Assembly: GCF_005434975.1 (NCBI RefSeq)
Contig: NZ_SKCJ01000002.1
Location: 806,001-870,000 of the forward strand
Reading direction: 5' to 3'
Source of the DNA: Parerythrobacter lutipelagi
GTDB taxonomy: Bacteria; Pseudomonadota; Alphaproteobacteria; Sphingomonadales; Sphingomonadaceae
DNA length: 64,000 nucleotides
The first letter of the stretch is position 1. Each line of letters starts with the position of its first letter. Below, piece by piece: positions 37,917-47,249 of this stretch. The position numbers were made by a program, and so were the translations under genes. The notes below the pieces were generated by a model, which was not told the origin of the DNA, did not search any database, and worked only from the letters and a program-made list of their open reading frames with translations.

Positions 37917-39113
37917 TCAGACCAGCTCGACCGCGATGGCTGTCGCTTCACCGCCACCGATGCAAAGGCTGGCGACACCACGCTTCTTGCCTTGCTGCTT
38001 AAGCGCATTGAGCAATGTGACAATAATTCGGGTGCCACTCGCGCCGATCGGATGACCAAGCGCGGTCCCGCCGCCATTGATATTGATCTTGTCATGCGAA
38101 ATCCCGATGTCGCGCATCGCGAACATCGCGACGCAAGCGAACGCTTCATTGACTTCCCACAGATCGACATCGTCAACCGACCAGCCGGCTTTGTCCAACA
38201 GCTTCTGGATGGCGCCGACTGGTGCGACAGTAAATTCGGAAGGCTCCTGCGCGTGCGCAGCCATTGCCACGATTTGAGCGACCGGTTGCTGGCCGTTGGC
38301 GCTGGCGATGCTTGCACGGCTGAGCACGACAGCGGCCGCACCATCTGAAATCGACGACGATGTAGCAGCGGTAATGGTGCCATCCTTGGCGAATGCCGGG
38401 CGCAGCTGGGGAATTTTCTCCGGACGGCCTTTGCCGGGCTGCTCGTCCTGCTCGACGGTCACTTCGCCCGCACGGGTCGTAAAGGTCACGGGGACCACTT
38501 CATCGGCAAAAGCCCCGCTGTCGATGGCGGCATTTGCCCGGCGCAGGGACTCGATGGAATAATCGTCCATGTCCTCGCGCGTGAGCTGATACTCGTTCGC
38601 GGTGTCCTGCGCGAATGTGCCCATCGCGCGGCCTTCCTCATAGGCATCTTCGAGCCCGTCGAGGAACATGTGATCGTACGCCGTGTCATGTCCGATGCGT
38701 GCGCCTGAGCGGTGCTTCTTCAACAGGTAAGGCGCATTCGTCATGCTCTCCATGCCGCCGGACACGACATAATCCACCGTACCGCTGGCCAGTGCTTCTG
38801 CGCCCATGATGACGGTCTGCATGCCGCTGCCGCAAACCTTGTTCACCGTGGTCGCCTGGACCGATTTGGGCAGGCCGGCCTTGATCGATGCCTGACGGGC
38901 AGGGGCCTGGCCGAGGCCGGCGGGAAGCACGCAGCCCATGTAAGTGCGGTCGAACTTGTCCGCTGGCACACCGGAACGTTCGACGGCAGCTTTCACTGCG
39001 GTTGCGCCGAGATCGGTCGCCGAAATGCCCGCCAGCGCGCCTTGCATCCCGCCCATCGGGGTTCTTGCGTAGGACAGGATGACGATGGGATCGGCTTCGG
39101 AAAACTGCGGCAT
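37917..39113 (-). CDS. acetyl-CoA C-acetyltransferase (thiolase)
   Basis: 398 residues from MPQFSEAD, with AAGGA before it; a longer in-frame reading lacks this. Catalytic Cys94 (NKVCGSGMQ), His354 (GGTALGHPIGASG) and Cys384 (LCIGGGEA) are the thiolase triad. The GHP-x-GASG motif and the short length favour the biosynthetic type (acetoacetyl-CoA for poly-3-hydroxybutyrate or ketone bodies) over the trifunctional beta-oxidation thiolase. Divergent from the aldehyde dehydrogenase gene over a 167-bp region. Confidence 0.94.
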   Translation of the reverse strand: MPQFSEADPIVILSYARTPMGGMQGALAGISATDLGATAVKAAVERSGVPADKFDRTYMGCVLPAGLGQAPARQASIKAGLPKSVQATTVNKVCGSGMQTVIMGAEALASGTVDYVVSGGMESMTNAPYLLKKHRSGARIGHDTAYDHMFLDGLEDAYEEGRAMGTFAQDTANEYQLTREDMDDYSIESLRRANAAIDSGAFADEVVPVTFTTRAGEVTVEQDEQPGKGRPEKIPQLRPAFAKDGTITAATSSSISDGAAAVVLSRASIASANGQQPVAQIVAMAAHAQEPSEFTVAPVGAIQKLLDKAGWSVDDVDLWEVNEAFACVAMFAMRDIGISHDKININGGGTALGHPIGASGTRIIVTLLNALKQQGKKRGVASLCIGGGEATAIAVELV

Positions 39114-39280
39114 TGGAGTGTCCTTATTCTGCATATATCTGGCTCTGAGCGATGTAGTGCTGCACTGCGGCAATGGCAAACGGGATAGCTATCCGCAGGG
39201 GTTCAGCCGCGCTGTTTCGCTTGTGTTTGCTGCGTGTATCATCAACAATGGTGGCAAAGAAAAACCTTTGGGAGATCACC

Positions 39281-40702
39281 ATGGCGACCGATCTGAACAC
39301 AATTCTCGACACACAGCGCAAAGCTTTCACTGCAGCAAGGCCGGAAGGGCTCGATGTCCGGCGCGACCGCGTCAAGCGTGCCATTGCACTGCTGGTCGAT
39401 CACGCTGACCCGCTGTGCGAAGCGATGAGCGAGGATTTCGGCAGCCGAAGCCATGCGCAAAGCATGATGACCGACATCGTCGGCACAGTGAATTTCGGCA
39501 AATATTGCCTCAAGCATCTGGACGGTTGGGCCAAGCCGGAAAAGCGCAAATTGCAGTTCCCGCTCGGCTTGCTCGGTGCAAAGGCGCAACTGCGGTTTGA
39601 GCCCAAGGGCGTTGTCGGCATCCTGAGCCCGTGGAATTTCCCGGTCAACCTCAGCTTCGGCCCCTTGATGCAGGTTCTGGCCGCGGGAAACCGTTCCATG
39701 ATCAAGCCGAGCGAGTTCACGGAGAAGACCTCCGAACTGACGAAGGAACTGGTCGAAAAGTATTTCTCCGAAGACGAAGTGGCGGTGATCACCGGCGGAC
39801 CGGAAGTTGCGCACGAATTCTCTTCGCTGGCGTTTGACCACCTTGTTTTCACCGGATCGACTGCGACAGGCCGGAAGGTAATGGAATCCGCTGCAAAGAA
39901 CCTCGTACCGGTAACACTTGAACTGGGCGGGAAGTCGCCGGTAGTCCTAGGCAAGAGCGCGAATTTCGAACAGGCGGGTGAACGCATCGCGATGGGCAAG
40001 ATGATGAACGCGGGCCAGATATGTCTGGCACCCGATTACATGTATGTGCCCGAAGAGCGCGAAGAAGGCGCGATTGCCGCAGTCGAATTGGGCGTGCGCA
40101 ACATGTATCCCACATTGCTCGACAACGACGATTACGCCTCCGTAGTGACAGACCGTCACTATGACCGCTTGCAAGGCCTGGTCGCCGATGCGCGCGACAA
40201 AGGCGCCGAAGTTATCGAGATCAATCCTGCCGAGGAGGACTTTTCAAGCACCAATTCGCGCAAAATGCCGCTGACCATCCTGCGCAACGTGTCCGATGAC
40301 ATGCAGGCGATGCAGGAAGAAATCTTCGGGCCTGTCCTGCCGGTGAAGACATACAAGAATGTCGGTGAAGCCATCGACTACATCAATCAGCGGGACCGCC
40401 CGCTGGGCCTGTATTACTTCGGCGACGACGCGGGGGAGCGGGAGGAAGTGCTTCAGCGGACCATTTCCGGCGGCGTGACGGTCAACGACGTGTTGTTCCA
40501 TGTGTCGATGGACGATCTGCCGTTTGGCGGAGTTGGTCCATCGGGCATCGGTTCCTATCACGGGCCGGAAGGCTTCCGCGAATTCAGCCATGCACGCTCG
40601 GTCTACACTCAGTCCAAGCGCGACATTGCAGGTCTTGCAGGGTTCAAGCCGCCCTATGGCAAGGCGACCGAGAAGGCGATTTCAGGCCAGCTGAAGAAAT
40701 GA
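39281..40702 (+). CDS. aldehyde dehydrogenase, coniferyl-aldehyde dehydrogenase type
   Basis: 473 residues. GGGAG precedes the ATG. Catalytic Cys248 (AGQICLAPDY) and Glu214 (LELGGKSP), with the PWNFPVNLSFGPL and FTGSTATGRKV NAD-binding segments. The C-terminal 25 residues and the CLAPDY sequence match the coniferyl aldehyde dehydrogenase (CalB) subgroup, which oxidises lignin-type aldehydes and also general aldehydes with NAD+. The next gene overlaps its stop by ATGA. Confidence 0.9.
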   Translation: MATDLNTILDTQRKAFTAARPEGLDVRRDRVKRAIALLVDHADPLCEAMSEDFGSRSHAQSMMTDIVGTVNFGKYCLKHLDGWAKPEKRKLQFPLGLLGAKAQLRFEPKGVVGILSPWNFPVNLSFGPLMQVLAAGNRSMIKPSEFTEKTSELTKELVEKYFSEDEVAVITGGPEVAHEFSSLAFDHLVFTGSTATGRKVMESAAKNLVPVTLELGGKSPVVLGKSANFEQAGERIAMGKMMNAGQICLAPDYMYVPEEREEGAIAAVELGVRNMYPTLLDNDDYASVVTDRHYDRLQGLVADARDKGAEVIEINPAEEDFSSTNSRKMPLTILRNVSDDMQAMQEEIFGPVLPVKTYKNVGEAIDYINQRDRPLGLYYFGDDAGEREEVLQRTISGGVTVNDVLFHVSMDDLPFGGVGPSGIGSYHGPEGFREFSHARSVYTQSKRDIAGLAGFKPPYGKATEKAISGQLKK

Positions 40703-41955
40703 AGCCTTCGGCTGTTTGGGCGGCGGCCTGCCTGCTGGCAGGGTGCAGCATGCCTATGCAGCCGACTTCAACAGCGCCTGTCCTTGCCGAGGCCGAGCCA
40801 TGGCGATCCCTGGATGAGTCGACCGGACAAATGGCGGATGTCGAGGCATTGGCGAGACTGGGGGCGGATTTTCCGGACAGTGGTTCGGTCAGGTTGAGGC
40901 TGTTGACGGCACAGTTGGCTGTTGCGGATATCGAAGGGGCGATGGCTTCGCTCGAATGGCTCTACGACCGTGGCTATGTCTTCAACGAAGAATCGCAGGC
41001 GCGCATCCCACAGATGTTCAGGGGCGTCGAAGCCGGTCGCATCGCGGAACGCTTGCGTGCCCGCCCCGAAGTCGTGGAGCGCAGCGCAATCTACGCCATT
41101 GTTCCAAAAGAGGCGGGTCTGATTGAGAGCGCAGTGCTGGCAGGTGCCGATGAAGCCCTTATAGTGACATCGGTTACGCTTAATCAGATCTGGTTTTTGT
41201 CCGAAGAGGGGAGTTGGCGATCCATCGTGCCGCCGGGCGTTGATGACCTTTCCGGAATTGCGGTTGATCCAGTCAGGAAAATGGTCTGGGCTGCCTCGTC
41301 CAATATTGACGGTTCGGACGATGACAGCGAGTATTTTCAGGGATTGCTCGGTCTGAAGCTTGACGTTCCCGACCTGGTGTATGTTGAGGCTCCGGAAGGC
41401 GTTGCGGTCTCCGATTTGCATGTGGCCAATGACGGAACGGTCTACGCCAGTGACCCGATTGGCGGCGGCATTTATTTTGCGCGGCCCGAAGATCAAAACC
41501 TGTCCACTTTGGTGCCTCCGGGGATTTTCCGCTCACCTCAAGGCCTCGCTACGAGCGCTGATGGCCTGTCACTCTATGTCAGCGACTATCGCTATGGGCT
41601 GGCTCTGATCGATACGCGAAGCGGGCGCGTTAGCCGCGTTGGCACTGACCGGCCGATGTTGCTGGACGGGATCGATGCCCTTTGGCGCAGGGGCAATGAA
41701 CTCATCGCCGTCCAGAATGGCACCAGTCCAATGCGCATCTCAGCATTCAAGCTTAGCAGCGATGGCCAATCGATAATTGGGAAAAGATTACTCGAACAGG
41801 CCCATTCCGAATGGACCGAGCCGCTATCCGGCTTTCTCGCCAGTGATGCGTTGTACTATGTCGGCAATGGCCAATGGGGCAACTACAAGGATGGCGCATT
41901 GATTGCAGGCGCTGAACCTGTCTCTGCGCAGATACGCAGGCTGCCGCTCGACTGA
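40699..41955 (+). CDS. lipoprotein with an SMP-30/NHL-like beta-propeller
   Basis: 418 residues. Lipobox LAGC with Cys16. An alpha-helical, TPR-like N-terminal part (about 40-130) is followed by repeated beta strands of a propeller (GADEALIVTSV, ASSNIDGSDD, AVSDLHVANDGTVYASDP, TSADGLSLYVSDYRYGL). Coupled to the aldehyde dehydrogenase by an ATGA overlap, though the two proteins act in different compartments. Function unknown. 117 bp separate it from nuoA. Confidence 0.8.
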   Translation: MKPSAVWAAACLLAGCSMPMQPTSTAPVLAEAEPWRSLDESTGQMADVEALARLGADFPDSGSVRLRLLTAQLAVADIEGAMASLEWLYDRGYVFNEESQARIPQMFRGVEAGRIAERLRARPEVVERSAIYAIVPKEAGLIESAVLAGADEALIVTSVTLNQIWFLSEEGSWRSIVPPGVDDLSGIAVDPVRKMVWAASSNIDGSDDDSEYFQGLLGLKLDVPDLVYVEAPEGVAVSDLHVANDGTVYASDPIGGGIYFARPEDQNLSTLVPPGIFRSPQGLATSADGLSLYVSDYRYGLALIDTRSGRVSRVGTDRPMLLDGIDALWRRGNELIAVQNGTSPMRISAFKLSSDGQSIIGKRLLEQAHSEWTEPLSGFLASDALYYVGNGQWGNYKDGALIAGAEPVSAQIRRLPLD

Positions 41956-42072
41956 GCGCTGGCAATTCCGCCTGATGCAACAACAGGCGCAGGGATTACA
42001 CGATTCGCGCCCTTGCACCGGCCAGCCGAGCGGCCTAGAGGCGGGCACGAATTCAAGCTGTGGGATTCCCGC

Positions 42073-42447
42073 GTGGTCGATCTAAGCCAATACCTTCCAA
42101 TCCTTCTTTTTCTGGGCATCGCTGTTGTTCTGTCTGCAGCATTCGTGTTCCTGCCCATGGGCGTATCGCGTCTCACCGGCACGCACAGTCCGGATGCTGA
42201 AAAGCTCAGCGAGTATGAGTGCGGCTTCCCTGCGTTCGAAGAGCCGCGCAGCCAGTTCGACGTGAAGTTCTATCTGGTCGCGATCAGTTTCCTGCTGTTC
42301 GATCTTGAGGCCGCATTCCTGTTTCCGTGGGCTGTCAGCCTGGATATAACCGGATGGGCGGGCTGGATCGGAATGATGATTTTCCTCGGCATCCTCGCGA
42401 TCGGCCTGGCCTACGAATGGAAAATGGGGGCGCTGGACTGGCAATGA
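42073..42447 (+). CDS. nuoA: NADH-quinone oxidoreductase subunit A
   Basis: 124 residues from a GTG giving [14 protein letters not shown], the usual alphaproteobacterial NuoA N terminus. Three membrane helices, with the conserved [20 protein letters not shown] loop between helix 1 and 2 (the Cys reports active/deactive state in the mitochondrial homologue). Head of the complex I operon; its TGA overlaps the nuoB ATG. The upstream 117 bp hold no convincing promoter: TTGCAC-17-TAGAGG (42013-42041) is only a weak match. Confidence 0.95.
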   Translation: MVDLSQYLPILLFLGIAVVLSAAFVFLPMGVSRLTGTHSPDAEKLSEYECGFPAFEEPRSQFDVKFYLVAISFLLFDLEAAFLFPWAVSLDITGWAGWIGMMIFLGILAIGLAYEWKMGALDWQ

Positions 42448-43004
42448 GCAACTCCGTAATCATTCCCGGAAGCGTCCCTGCTGCTCAGGGCGGCGATGTG
42501 CGCCAGCCGGACGAGGATTATTTCCGCGCGATGCAGACCGAGGTGAATGACAAGGGCTTTCTTGTCACCAGCACTGAAGATCTGTTCGAATGGGCCCGGA
42601 CCGGTTCGCTCTGGTGGATGACTTTCGGCCTCGCCTGCTGCGCGGTCGAGATGATCCATGTGAACATGCCGCGCTATGATATGGAGCGGTTCGGAGTTGC
42701 CCCGCGCGCTTCCCCGCGTCAGTCTGACGTAATGATTGTTGCCGGTACGCTGTGCAACAAAATGGCCCCTGCATTGCGCAAGGTCTATGACCAGATGTCC
42801 AATCCGAAATACGTCATTTCGATGGGCAGCTGCGCCAATGGCGGCGGCTATTATCACTACAGCTACAGCGTTGTGCGCGGCTGCGACCGGATCGTGCCAG
42901 TCGATATCTATATTCCCGGCTGCCCGCCGACCGCAGAGGCCTTGCTCTATGGTGTGATGCAGTTGCAGCGGAAAATCCGCCGCAGCGGGACGATCGCACG
43001 ATGA
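42444..43004 (+). CDS. nuoB: NADH-quinone oxidoreductase subunit B
   Basis: 186 residues. Cluster N2 ligands Cys65-Cys66 (LACCAVEM), Cys130 (MGSCANGGG) and Cys160 (PGCPPTAEA) are complete. N2 passes electrons to quinone. ATGA overlap with nuoA and with nuoC. No odd features. Confidence 0.97.
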   Translation: MSNSVIIPGSVPAAQGGDVRQPDEDYFRAMQTEVNDKGFLVTSTEDLFEWARTGSLWWMTFGLACCAVEMIHVNMPRYDMERFGVAPRASPRQSDVMIVAGTLCNKMAPALRKVYDQMSNPKYVISMGSCANGGGYYHYSYSVVRGCDRIVPVDIYIPGCPPTAEALLYGVMQLQRKIRRSGTIAR

Positions 43005-43852
43005 CAGCGTTGCATTCGGCTCCGAAATACAGCGCGAACGAAGGCGTCCTTGATACGCTTTCGAAGGCTCTTGGCGATCAGCTGATCGATGCGCATGAAG
43101 AGCATGGTGAACTCCTCTTCCGAGTAAAACGTGAAGCGATCGAGGATGTACTGCGCATTCTGCGCGACGATCATGCCTATCAGCAGCTGGTGGAGATCGC
43201 CGGCGCGGACTACCCGTCGCGGCCTGAGCGGTTCGAAATCGTCTACATGCTGCTCAGCCTGACGAAGAACCACCGCATCATGGTCAAATGCTCGACCGAT
43301 GAGAACACGCCGGTGCCGACCGTCACAACGCTGTGGCCGGTAGCTGGCTGGCTCGAGCGCGAGGTGTTCGACATGTATGGCGTGCTGTTCGATGGCAATA
43401 CCGACTTGCGCCGAATTCTGACCGATTACGGTTTCGAAGGGCATCCCTTCCGCAAGGATTTCCCTCTGACCGGCTACACCGAGCTGCGCTATTCGGAAGA
43501 AGAGAAGCGGGTGGTCTATGAGCCGGTGCAGCTCGCGCAGGATTTGCGGCAGTTCGACTTCATGAGCCCATGGGAAGGCGCGGATTACGTGCTGCCCGGA
43601 GACGAGAAAGCGGACACGCCGCCGGTCGACAAGCCAAAGGTGACGGACAAGCCGTCCGACACCGGTGCCGGCAAGAAAACCGATGATCACGCGGCTGAAA
43701 AGGTCAGCGAGGGTGCCCCGGCAGAAGTAAACTCCGGAGTGGAAGAAGGCGCGCCTGAGCCAACCGAAGACCAGCCTGATCGCAAGGCCCGCAAGGGCAA
43801 GGCGCAGGACACCAAGGGCGCAACCGAGGTTGACGAGGGAGACGGCAAATGA
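43001..43852 (+). CDS. nuoC: NADH-quinone oxidoreductase subunit C with a long C-terminal tail
   Basis: 283 residues. Core 1-200 has the 30-kDa subunit signature EVFDMYGV...[20 protein letters not shown]. Residues 201-283 are low-complexity, rich in Lys, Asp, Glu, Pro and Ala, with a net mixture of charges and no predicted fold; this is an addition to the 200-residue core. Cytoplasmic, in the peripheral arm with NuoB and NuoD. Confidence 0.96.
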   Translation: MTALHSAPKYSANEGVLDTLSKALGDQLIDAHEEHGELLFRVKREAIEDVLRILRDDHAYQQLVEIAGADYPSRPERFEIVYMLLSLTKNHRIMVKCSTDENTPVPTVTTLWPVAGWLEREVFDMYGVLFDGNTDLRRILTDYGFEGHPFRKDFPLTGYTELRYSEEEKRVVYEPVQLAQDLRQFDFMSPWEGADYVLPGDEKADTPPVDKPKVTDKPSDTGAGKKTDDHAAEKVSEGAPAEVNSGVEEGAPEPTEDQPDRKARKGKAQDTKGATEVDEGDGK

Positions 43853-45060
43853 GCATGCAGCTCGAAGAGTCGCCCACCACCGGTGACGAGGTCATCACAA
43901 ATTACACGATCAACTTCGGGCCCCAGCACCCGGCGGCGCATGGCGTGCTGCGCATGGTGATGGAGCTCGACGGCGAGATCATCGAGCGGATTGATCCGCA
44001 CGTCGGACTGCTCCATCGCGGCACTGAAAAGCTGATCGAGAACAAGACCTACCTTCAGGCGCTGCCCTATTTCGACCGGCTCGATTATTGCAGTCCGCTG
44101 GCGCAGGAATACAGTTACGTCCTTGCGATCGAGAAGATGCTCAATGTCGAGGTGCCGGAGCGGGCACAGTACCTGCGGGTGCTGTTCGCCGAGCTGACCC
44201 GTATCTGCAACCACATGCTCAACATCGGCGCGCATGTGATGGATGTCGGCGCGATGACCCCGAACCTGTGGGTGTTCGAGCTGCGCGAAGACTGCATGAA
44301 CTTCTTTGAGCGCGCATCGGGCGCTCGCATGCACGCAGCATGGTTCCGCCCGGGCGGCGTGCATCAGGACGTGCCTGAGAAATTGTTGGTCGATATCGGC
44401 GAGTGGGTCGATAACCGGTTGCCGGAACTGTTCGGCGACGCGATGAGCCTCGTACTCGACAACCGGATATTCAAACAGCGCAATGTAGACATTGCGGTCG
44501 TCAGCCGTGACGATGCAGTGGCATGGGGCTTCTCCGGCCCCATGATCCGGGCCGCCGGTATCCCGTGGGATTTGCGCAAGTCACAGCCCTATGACGTCTA
44601 CGACCGGATGGATTTCGAAATTCCGGTCGGCACCAATTCGGATTGCTACGATCGCTTCGTCGTGCGCGTGAAGGAAGTTTACGAAAGCGCGAAGATCATC
44701 AAGCAGTGCATCGCGGATATGCCGCAAGGCCCGATTGCCAGCCCCGATGGCAAGGTTTCCCCGCCCAAGCGCGGCGAAATGAAGCAGTCGATGGAAGCGC
44801 TGATCCACCACTTCAAGCTCTACACCGAGGGCTTCCATGTCCCGGCGGGCGAAGTCTACGTCGCGACCGAAAGCCCCAAGGGCGAATTCGGCGTCTATCT
44901 CGTCAGCGACGGGTCGAACAAACCCTATCGCTGCAAGATCCGCCCGACTGCCTTCAGCCATTTGCAGGCCATGGATTTCATGTCCAGAGGCCACATGCTG
45001 CCCGACGCGACCGCAATTCTCGGTGCCATCGACGTCGTGTTCGGGGAGTGCGACCGGTGA
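43849..45060 (+). CDS. nuoD: NADH-quinone oxidoreductase subunit D
   Basis: 403 residues. The 49-kDa family: [21 protein letters not shown] (quinone-site His and the loop to the N2 cluster), [23 protein letters not shown], and the C terminus [10 protein letters not shown]. No nickel-binding Cys, as usual for this subunit of complex I. Its TGA overlaps a GTG that starts the first inserted gene. Confidence 0.97.
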   Translation: MSMQLEESPTTGDEVITNYTINFGPQHPAAHGVLRMVMELDGEIIERIDPHVGLLHRGTEKLIENKTYLQALPYFDRLDYCSPLAQEYSYVLAIEKMLNVEVPERAQYLRVLFAELTRICNHMLNIGAHVMDVGAMTPNLWVFELREDCMNFFERASGARMHAAWFRPGGVHQDVPEKLLVDIGEWVDNRLPELFGDAMSLVLDNRIFKQRNVDIAVVSRDDAVAWGFSGPMIRAAGIPWDLRKSQPYDVYDRMDFEIPVGTNSDCYDRFVVRVKEVYESAKIIKQCIADMPQGPIASPDGKVSPPKRGEMKQSMEALIHHFKLYTEGFHVPAGEVYVATESPKGEFGVYLVSDGSNKPYRCKIRPTAFSHLQAMDFMSRGHMLPDATAILGAIDVVFGECDR

Positions 45061-45962
45061 TTGTGCGCGCATTCGGCATTCTTGCGCTCTGTTTCGGCAC
45101 GGTATCGGCAAGCGCCCAGCCAAGCACCGATATTCCAGATCATGCGGTGGTGACTTCGGCGGTTTCTGCACTCGAACAGGGCGATGTCGAAGAGGCCGGT
45201 TGGCTGATCTCGCAAGTCGAGACGATTGGTGTTCCGGACAAGGCCTTTGCTACGCCGAAGCTGGCAATCGCGGCGCTCTTCGGCTGCCCCGCGAAGGAAG
45301 TGAAGCGGACCGGGCTCGGCTCGTTCCCGATGTTCCACTATGAATGGTCCTGTGCGAACGAGACCTACGTGGGCATGGTTGTTCCTGACGAGAAGGGAAA
45401 GAGCGTCGCGCTGGTCGACCTGGTGCCGAAATCGGTCGCAGAGGCGGAGGCGAAGGTCATGCGTGCGCCGCCGATGGTGCCACCGATGAATATGGCGCGC
45501 CGGACCCCGATGACGCCTGAGGAAATCGAAGCTGCCAAGCAACGTAGGGCTCAGGAAGACGCCCGCCGGTTGGCGCGTGCAACCCAACTGGCTCAGGCGG
45601 TGACGGATGGGCGGGGCGACGAAATCGCCGAACGGGTCTCGCCGTCTGCGCGCATTCTCTACGCGTTCCGCAATCCTTTCCTCAGCCAGAACTTTGTTGA
45701 AATGGACGGTCAAGGCGCACAAGCCTTCATCGACCAGGTGGCGTATGCTCATGAAGAGATGGGCAAGCCCAAGGCAGGTTCTTGCGAGAAGGGCGGCTAT
45801 TCGGTTCTCTGCACATGGGAATTCCCAGCTGTAGGCAAGAAACTCATCGCCTTCATCGGCGTAGGAGGGGCGGAAGGTGACGATTGGAAGATCTACTCAG
45901 TGACCTTCAACTACGCGACGGCTGAAAAACTGCTCGAAGCGCAGCAGCGGGCAGCAAGCTGA
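45057..45962 (+). CDS. secreted protein of unknown function inserted in the nuo operon (between nuoD and nuoE)
   Basis: 301 residues from a GTG overlapping the nuoD stop (GTGA). Signal peptide [22 protein letters not shown]. The mature protein has a helical Glu/Arg-rich stretch ([23 protein letters not shown]) in the middle and globular flanks with four Cys (FGCPAKE, WSCANE, GSCEKGG, LCTWEF) that could pair as disulfides. No family recognised. Its position, overlapping on both sides, means it is made together with complex I; role in assembly or in the periplasm unproven. Confidence 0.75.
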   Translation: MIVRAFGILALCFGTVSASAQPSTDIPDHAVVTSAVSALEQGDVEEAGWLISQVETIGVPDKAFATPKLAIAALFGCPAKEVKRTGLGSFPMFHYEWSCANETYVGMVVPDEKGKSVALVDLVPKSVAEAEAKVMRAPPMVPPMNMARRTPMTPEEIEAAKQRRAQEDARRLARATQLAQAVTDGRGDEIAERVSPSARILYAFRNPFLSQNFVEMDGQGAQAFIDQVAYAHEEMGKPKAGSCEKGGYSVLCTWEFPAVGKKLIAFIGVGGAEGDDWKIYSVTFNYATAEKLLEAQQRAAS

Positions 45963-46144
45963 TGGTCCTGCGCGAACTCTTCATCTTCATAGCGGCGTTT
46001 GCGGCCTTCGCTTCGGCTGTCGCGGCCTATCTTGCTGCATTCCACGGAGCAGTAAGCTTTAAGGAAGTCCTCTCAACTGCCTTCGCTGCGGTGATCGGCC
46101 TCTATGCCGGTCGTTATTTGCAACACAGGCTGAGCCATGGCTGA
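45962..46144 (+). CDS. small membrane protein in the nuo operon
   Basis: 60 residues, start ATG one base into the previous stop (TGATG). Two hydrophobic stretches, about 5-25 (LFIFIAAFAAFASAVAAYLA) and 38-52, separated by a short loop, then a basic end (GRYLQHRLSHG). The next gene overlaps it by 8 bp. Overlap on both sides and a downstream gene of the same character support real translation. Function unknown. Confidence 0.62.
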   Translation: MVLRELFIFIAAFAAFASAVAAYLAAFHGAVSFKEVLSTAFAAVIGLYAGRYLQHRLSHG

Positions 46145-46448
46145 GCGGATCAGTGACACTCAAGCTGCTGAGCAGCGCGCAGCAAGAAAAAGCGTACTCG
46201 CTGTGGCTGGTGTTTTCGTCGCGCTTGTGTTGGCGGGGCCGTTGATTTTTTTTGGGCTCACCAGCGATGCGACGAGTGGTTTTTTCGGGTTTGTTTCGGA
46301 GAACTTTTGGGTCACCGTCCCGATCTTGCTGATTGTTGTTTCGGTGGTTTGGTTGCCCATACTCTGGCTTGGAAGCCGTATGGATCGTAGGCATCTCGCC
46401 CACAAGCAAGATGAGCAAGCATTCAGCAAGGACGGAAAGAATGGCTGA
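46137..46448 (+). CDS. two-helix membrane protein in the nuo operon
   Basis: 103 residues. Short charged N terminus, then helices about 20-41 (LAVAGVFVALVLAGPLIFFG) and 58-79 (VTVPILLIVVSVVWLPILWLG), and a basic/acidic C-terminal tail. Overlaps the 60-aa gene by 8 bp and nuoE by 8 bp. No homologue recognised. Candidate accessory membrane subunit or assembly factor of complex I, by context only. Confidence 0.66.
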   Translation: MAERISDTQAAEQRAARKSVLAVAGVFVALVLAGPLIFFGLTSDATSGFFGFVSENFWVTVPILLIVVSVVWLPILWLGSRMDRRHLAHKQDEQAFSKDGKNG

Positions 46449-47109
46449 TCGTCATCTCGCACCCGATACGCCCGAACTGCGCGAGCGGTGGGGCAATTTC
46501 GCTTTCACCGACGCCAACAAGGCGAAGGCGGATTGGCATATCGCCAAATATCCCGAAGGCCGCCAGAAATCGGCGGTCATGCCGCTGCTGGATCTCGCCC
46601 AGCGCCAGGTCGGCGAGGAAACCGACACGCAGGGCTGGCTGCCGCTGCCGGTGATGGAATATGTCGCGGACTATCTCGACATGCCGGTAATTCGGGTGGT
46701 CGAGGTTGCGACCTTTTATTTTATGTACAACCTTGTTCCTGTCGGGAAATTCCACGTTCAGGTGTGCGGCACGACGCCGTGCATGTTGCGCGGCAGCGAC
46801 GATATTTTCTCCGCCTGCAAGAAGCGCGGCATGGAGAAGGGCAAGGTGTCCGAAGACGGGCTGTGGACGCTGACCGAAGTCGAATGCATGGGCAATTGCT
46901 CCACTGCGCCGATGGTCCAGATCAACGATGGCAATTACGAAGACCTGACCGTCGAACGGCTCGATGCGGTTCTCGACGCGCTGGCTGCTGGCGAGCAACC
47001 CAAAGAAGGCACGCAGGAGCCGGGTCGGCGCACGTCCGAACCGTCAGGCGGGCCGAGCACGCTTAAGGAAATGGTCACCGAGAACCACGACTACCGGGGG
47101 GATTGGTGA
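46441..47109 (+). CDS. nuoE: NADH-quinone oxidoreductase subunit E
   Basis: 222 residues. [2Fe-2S] N1a ligands Cys109 (CGTTPC), Cys114, Cys149 and Cys153 (ECMGNC). C-terminal about 35 residues ([17 protein letters not shown]...) are a disordered extension. Start ATG overlaps the preceding gene; the stop overlaps a 46-codon gene by one base. Part of the NADH dehydrogenase module. Confidence 0.96.
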   Translation: MADRHLAPDTPELRERWGNFAFTDANKAKADWHIAKYPEGRQKSAVMPLLDLAQRQVGEETDTQGWLPLPVMEYVADYLDMPVIRVVEVATFYFMYNLVPVGKFHVQVCGTTPCMLRGSDDIFSACKKRGMEKGKVSEDGLWTLTEVECMGNCSTAPMVQINDGNYEDLTVERLDAVLDALAAGEQPKEGTQEPGRRTSEPSGGPSTLKEMVTENHDYRGDW

Positions 47110-47249
47110 TGGAATTCGCACCCTTTGCTGTCGCGCTGATCCTCGCCTTCATCGCTTACAAGGCGATCGCGGGCCTTGTGAAATTCGCCGCCATCGCCGC
47201 GCTGGTGATCGGCGCTATCTATATCTATTCGCAGGGCTATTTCGCATGA
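47109..47249 (+). CDS. 46-aa single-helix membrane protein between nuoE and nuoF
   Basis: Short gene missed by length filters. Its ATG shares a base with the nuoE stop (TGATG) and its TGA overlaps the nuoF ATG (ATGA). Translation: [20 protein letters not shown] then [20 protein letters not shown] and SQGYFA. Two hydrophobic segments (about 5-16 and 24-41) around a Lys-containing turn suggest a hairpin or one helix with an amphipathic lead. The exact overlap at both ends argues for real translation. Function unknown. Confidence 0.62.
   Translation: MEFAPFAVALILAFIAYKAIAGLVKFAAIAALVIGAIYIYSQGYFA

Noticed and set aside
42013-42041. TTGCAC-17-TAGAGG before nuoA as a sigma-70-type promoter
   Set aside because: Only about half the consensus bases match; such matches are common by chance.
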